DNA of 10,000 nucleotides, from contig CM022666.1 in NCBI GenBank assembly GCA_012295275.1, forward strand, positions 347,501 to 357,500. Direction: 5' to 3'. The DNA is from Chrysomallon squamiferum. Its lineage: Eukaryota > Mollusca > Gastropoda > Neomphalida > Peltospiridae. Below are positions 7,330 to 10,000 of the stretch, in pieces; the stretch's first letter is position 1, and each line of letters opens with the position of its first letter. Below the pieces are notes generated by a model that saw only the letters and a program-made list of their open reading frames with translations, was not told the origin of the DNA and did no database searches. The position numbers and the translations under genes are program-made.

Positions 7330-7335
7330 ACTTAC

Positions 7336-7355
7336 CATACTTTATCTTTAACAAA
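7336..7355 (-). CDS. 20-nt micro-exon, type B
   Basis: The minus strand reads AAATATATTTTCAG, TTTGTTAAAGATAAAGTATG, GTAAGTATTTA. Phase 2 in and 1 out; with GA from 7608-7620 it encodes D-L-L-K-I-K-Y and leaves G. It is the first type B exon of the array and the least similar to the others. Confidence 0.68.
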
Positions 7356-7458
7356 CTGAAAATATATTTAAGAAATATGAAAATTTACAAATATACGATA
7401 ACGAAAACAAATTTACTATATATATATATCTATCTATCTATATATATTTATATATACC

Positions 7459-7497
7459 GGACAAATGTCTGTTTTATAATGGAATGACTATTTGAAA
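7459..7497 (-). repeat. Duplicated intron segment (partners 4819-4857, 6652-6691)
   Basis: GGACAAATGTCTGTTTTATA matches 6652 at nearly every base. An AT/ATCT repeat at about 7417-7456 lies beside it. Confidence 0.65.
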
Positions 7498-7607
7498 TGA
7501 CAGTGCCATGTTCACTTAAATTGATGTAATTAATGGATGTGCGTATATGCGTGTGAATGTGTATGTGTGTGACTGTATATTTTTTACTTTTAAGAAAAAA
7601 TACTCAC

Positions 7608-7620
7608 TCTTCCTCCAGAG
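7608..7620 (-). CDS. 13-nt micro-exon, short type A
   Basis: The minus strand reads TTTCCTTTCAG, CTCTGGAGGAAGA, GTGAGTATTTT: strong sites on both sides. It is six bases shorter than a standard type A exon, so phase is unchanged (1 in, 2 out). With A from the transmembrane exon it encodes T-L-E-E and leaves GA. Confidence 0.65.
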
Positions 7621-7624
7621 CTGA

Positions 7625-7796
7625 AAGGAAATAAATAAATAAAAATAAATAAATGTATAAATAAATCAGAATCAAATACTGATTAACAAAGAAAGAACAA
7701 AATATTCAAATCTAATAACAGACAATTAAAATCTCCTTTTGTTTGTATGTACAAACGAGGTGATACTATTTTATAAGTTAGCATTTGATAACTCAC
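7625..7796. other. Intron sequence with (AAAT)n
   Basis: An AAAT run at about 7625-7668 and AT-rich unique sequence. I looked for a type B exon here that would link 7797-7809 to 7608-7620 and found none. Confidence 0.5.
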
Positions 7797-7809
7797 TCTC
7801 TTATTAAAT
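7797..7809 (-). CDS. Possible decayed 13-nt type A micro-exon
   Basis: The minus strand shows ATTTAATAAGAGA followed by a perfect type A donor, GTGAGTTATC. The length matches 7608-7620, but the acceptor (TTGTTTGAATGAG) lacks a pyrimidine tract. No type B exon separates it from 7608-7620, so both cannot be used in one in-frame transcript. It is probably a relic, or an alternative to 7608-7620. Confidence 0.22.
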
Positions 7810-8441
7810 CTCATTCAAACAAGGATCGATGAGTCATTAAAATCATTGTATTGGATTTTTCTGAAATCGTAAACTGATTTCCTCGTTCTGTCATCAGGGG
7901 AAAATGACCCTCTACACAGTTCAAAAGATCTGTTTCGGTATTTCTACATACGCACTAAGTAGAACTGAAACTGAAATGTGTTTTATTCTCGGAATATTTA
8001 GAAATATTTATATTACATACACACTATAAAAAAAAAAATAATAATAAAATAAAATAAAATAAAAGATATAATAAAAATGCAAGAAGCAGAAGAACAAGAA
8101 CAAGAACAAGAAATCACACAAAAAGATTTCTACATCACACAGTTTAGAAAAGATGAAGAGCGCTGTGGAAATACACGAATACACGACTGAACTTAGTCAA
8201 CAATACAATCTCAGTAACGTTCACCCTTACATGTAACAAGTGAAAACTAGTGTATGATAAGTAGCTCACTGACCACTGCACCATGAAGACTGGTGTATAA
8301 TAGATAGATGACTGACCATTGCATCATGAAGACTAGTGTATACTAAATACTATCTAATAGTCAGAGGGCAATTTATAGTTAGTTCGGTGGACAGTTATTT
8401 AATTATTGATTTATAAACGTAAAATAAACGGAAAGAAGTAC
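7810..8441. other. Intron after the transmembrane exon
   Basis: Contains A-rich AATA/AAAT runs (about 8027-8065), a short CAAGAA repeat (8091-8112) and a 43-bp tandem duplication (8246-8350). No further exon is supported. If the 8442 donor is not used, the frame continues into this region and stops at TAA (8395-8397). Confidence 0.5.
8246..8350. repeat. 43-bp tandem repeat, about 2.4 copies
   Basis: Copies begin ACTAGTGTAT (8246), ACTGGTGTAT (8289) and ACTAGTGTAT (8332), with TGACCAYTGCAYCATGAAG at the end of each full copy. Spacing is exactly 43 bp twice. Confidence 0.9.
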
Positions 8442-8564
8442 TTTGATTGTCTTCCTTTCGATGCTGTTTCTTGATAACGTTGCGATGTCGACTTGCAAAG
8501 AACATAGTCAAACAGATGCAGGCTCCGAACGACAACACAACCATTATAAGGTGTACATCTGACT
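8442..8564 (-). CDS. Transmembrane exon of the micro-exon gene
   Basis: The 123-nt minus-strand exon begins after AAATCACAG and ends before GTACTT. In phase 1 it encodes S-D-V-H, then the hydrophobic helix LIMVVLSFGACICLTMFF, then a basic stretch (SRHRNVIKKQHRK) and EDNQ. A helix followed directly by Arg/Lys/His predicts a type I orientation with the micro-exon-encoded repeats in the cytoplasm. It is phase 1 at both ends. A second AG six bases in (GTCAG) would remove two residues without changing frame. The donor is weak (GTACTT). If it is skipped, the frame reads 15 further codons and stops at 8395-8397, so this could also be a terminal exon in some transcripts. The ectodomain is not identified. 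Confidence 0.6.
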
Positions 8565-8665
8565 CTGTGATTTGATTTAATAATAAAAATTAAAAAGAGA
8601 TATAAGATCATGAAACAATTTTTGAAAATTAATGATATTGAAAGATGTTAAAACGAATATAAAAC

Positions 8666-8784
<119 letters not shown>

Positions 8785-8910
8785 TTGACACGAATAAAGT
8801 CATAATAAATTCTGGAAGCAATCACAGTTTGTATCTGTTTGTTACAATTTCTTAATAGTGAAGTAGATATGTACATATATATAATCTTCGTCTTCTCCTT
8901 GTTGTTGTTA

Positions 8911-8979
<69 letters not shown>

Positions 8980-9058
8980 TATATGTTTATTTATTCACTC
9001 ATTCATACATTCATTCATTTTTTATTTATTTATTTATTTATATATTTATTTATTGTTT
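8911..9058. repeat. (ATT)n followed by ATTC/TTTA repeats
   Basis: Pure ATT from about 8917 to 8980, then degenerate TTCA and TTTA tetranucleotides. The poly-Ile plus-strand frame at 8839-9075 is only this repeat. Confidence 0.95.
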
Positions 9059-9330
9059 TTATTTTTAATTTTTAATTTTGTTTTGTTTTTCAGTTTGTTG
9101 TAAAGCGTTTTCTATGTTGTCATGAACACTGCAGGTGTATGCTTGATATATTTCAGATGACCACAGCACTTGGGAAGGGATAAATTGTTTAAATTACCCC
9201 CAAACATTAAAATATTAACCAAGACTTGTATTCGATCATTTAATGAATATTGCCAAATCCAGAAAAAAAAAAAATAGAAAATATTGACTGAAAAGATTAA
9301 TCATTTCTGTTTGAATATCAATGAACAAAC
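9059..9330. other. Mostly unannotated sequence with one plus-strand splice-like interval
   Basis: At 9094-9134 on the plus strand a strong acceptor (TTTTGTTTTTCAG) and a CAG|GTGTAT donor bracket 41 nt, open only in phase 0. It does not connect to either micro-exon gene, so I leave it as an observation. Nothing else is recognised. Confidence 0.3.
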
Positions 9331-9372
9331 AGTTTATATGTGAAGTCGTAGCTTCTGAGTGTTTGACGTAAT
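9331..9372 (-). CDS. Possible 42-nt upstream exon of the minus-strand gene
   Basis: The minus strand shows GGTGTCTCCTTCAG, then 42 nt, then a weak donor GTTTGT. In phase 1 it reads Y-V-K-H-S-E-A-T-T-S-H-I-N and exits in phase 1, a Ser/Thr-rich stretch suitable for an extracellular stalk. Joined to 8564 it would create TAG, but joined to the alternative acceptor at 8558 it gives TAT and stays open. Low certainty. Confidence 0.25.
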
Positions 9373-9657
9373 CTGAAGGAGACACCAGATTCGCAGTTCG
9401 ACTCTTCAGCTATGTTTTTATTGGTTAGGATGGAAAACAAATTCACTGACAGAACAATCAATGAGATATAATGAAAACAAGCTAAATCATTCTGATTATA
9501 ATGTTCTGGTTAATATTTACTTTCTTTTAATTAGTATCTATACAAACACATTATCTGTATCAGCAACAAAAACGAGAATGAGAGAAACGCACACAACTGT
9601 ACAAACAAGCTGTTGAAAGATTCGTATCACATGTAAGTAAAGACATGTTACACAGAC
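9373..9657. other. Sequence with no supported feature
   Basis: AT-rich unique sequence. A plus-strand GTAAGT at 9634-9639 has no acceptor with a pyrimidine tract. Confidence 0.5.
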
Positions 9658-9687
9658 CTGTATCATCGTGTCCTGCTTGCCCTTCAG
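9658..9687 (-). CDS. Possible 30-nt upstream micro-exon of the minus-strand gene
   Basis: A long pyrimidine tract on the minus strand (TTCTTTTTCTCTCTCTTTTT, then GATGTTGTTGTAG) makes an excellent acceptor. The 30-nt exon ends ATACAG before GTCTGT, a moderate donor. In phase 1 it reads x-E-G-Q-A-G-H-D-D-T and exits in phase 1, compatible with the transmembrane exon (G|AG = Glu). If the donor is not used, the frame runs on through a Cys-containing stretch to a TGA at 9564-9566. Confidence 0.35.
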
Positions 9688-9766
9688 CTACAACAACATC
9701 AAAAAGAGAGAGAAAAAGAATTAAAAGAAAAATGTTTATATTATTTTTCTCATTGTGTGTATGCAT

Positions 9767-9768
<2 letters not shown>

Positions 9769-9819
<51 letters not shown>
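9769..9819. repeat. (AC)n microsatellite
   Basis: 51 bp of pure AC, directly abutting the 21-bp minisatellite. Confidence 0.97.
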
Positions 9820-9820
<1 letters not shown>

Positions 9821-9821
<1 letters not shown>

Positions 9822-10000
9822 TACCGGATGTTTCGTTATAGAAACAAGATGTATCGTATCAGATACCGGATGTTTCGTGTCAGATACCGGGTGTTTCTGT
9901 ATTAGGTACTGGATGTTTCGTATTGGATACCGGATATTTTGTCAGATACCGGATGTTTCGTGTCAGATACCGGATGTTTCGTGTCAGATATCGAATGTTT
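9821..10000. repeat. 21-bp minisatellite running off the window end
   Basis: Units beginning ATACCGGATGTTTCG occur at 9821, 9863, 9884, 9906, 9927, 9946, 9967 and 9988. Most spacings are 21 bp, with 42 (a diverged unit between), 22 and 19 as variants. The array continues past 10000. Because 21 is a multiple of three, it translates as repeated RYRMF-like peptide, which I do not treat as coding. Confidence 0.95.

Larger units (their letters stand above)
3845..8564 (-). other. Minus-strand gene with transmembrane exon and micro-exon array
   Basis: Read from 8564 down to 3845, this region holds a 123-nt transmembrane exon, at least nine micro-exons of 13, 20, 19, 20, 19, 20, 19, 20 and 19 nt, two weaker ones (22 and 17 nt), and a terminal coding exon. 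Every strong micro-exon has an AG acceptor preceded by a short pyrimidine run and a consensus donor. Spliced in order they stay in one open frame with phases alternating 1, 2, 1, 2. The predicted product is a type I single-pass membrane protein whose cytoplasmic tail consists of 13-residue charged repeats. The ectodomain exons would lie upstream, mostly beyond 10000. The family is not recognised. Schistosome micro-exon genes are the nearest known architecture, but those typically use symmetric exons and encode secreted proteins. Confidence 0.65.

Noticed and set aside
8246-8350. Minus-strand TGCAG and GTGAGC flanking six bases in the 43-bp repeat
   Set aside because: The second copy has lost the donor, and the interval is explained by the tandem repeat.
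9621-9640. Plus-strand 13-nt interval before GTAAGTAAAG
   Set aside because: The AAAG acceptor has no pyrimidine tract and there are no compatible plus-strand neighbours.
9560-9905. Open frames on both strands around the (AC)n tract
   Set aside because: Mostly microsatellite translation. Only the 30-nt interval at 9658-9687 has splice-site support, and it is listed separately.

Overview
This is AT-rich animal nuclear DNA, full of simple-sequence repeats: (ATT)n, (AAAT)n, (GATA)n, (CT/GA)n, (CA)n and (GTAT)n, plus several minisatellites. It has no bacterial gene layout, rRNA, tRNA, CRISPR array or recognisable transposon ORF. The repeat density and mix fit an invertebrate, perhaps a mollusc or other lophotrochozoan, but that is a guess. 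The long open frames (LSLSLS, IIIIII, HTHTHT, VLNRKVLNR and similar) are translated repeats and were not annotated as genes.

The main content is a spliced gene on the minus strand, from about 8564 (possibly 9687) down to 3845. One 123-nt exon (8442-8564) encodes a transmembrane helix followed by a basic juxtamembrane stretch. It is followed by an array of tiny exons, mostly 19 nt (type A, donor GTGAGT) alternating with 20 nt (type B, donor GTAAGTA). The frame continues across the junctions. Each A+B pair is 39 nt and adds a 13-residue, charged repeat to a predicted cytoplasmic tail. The introns between them are also recognisable copies of one another, so the array grew by tandem duplication of an A-intron-B-intron unit. 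A terminal exon at 3845-3906 closes the frame.

A second set of the same kind seems to lie on the plus strand at the left end: a 19-nt exon (197-215), a 20-nt exon (748-767), a possible 13-nt exon (1212-1224) and a terminal exon (1911-1981). The two sets converge tail to tail, with about 1.9 kb of repeat-rich sequence between them. The 5' part of the left gene would lie outside the window.

Layout: 1-1981, plus-strand micro-exon gene 3' end with a 13-bp minisatellite and microsatellites. 1982-3844, intergenic. 3845-8564, minus-strand micro-exon array, with a 15-bp/94-bp higher-order minisatellite and two long complementary CT/GA tracts in its introns. 8565-10000, possible upstream exons (9331-9372, 9658-9687), microsatellites, and a 21-bp minisatellite running off the end. 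All exon calls come from splice-site and reading-frame inspection only. No transcript evidence was available, and the protein family is not recognised.
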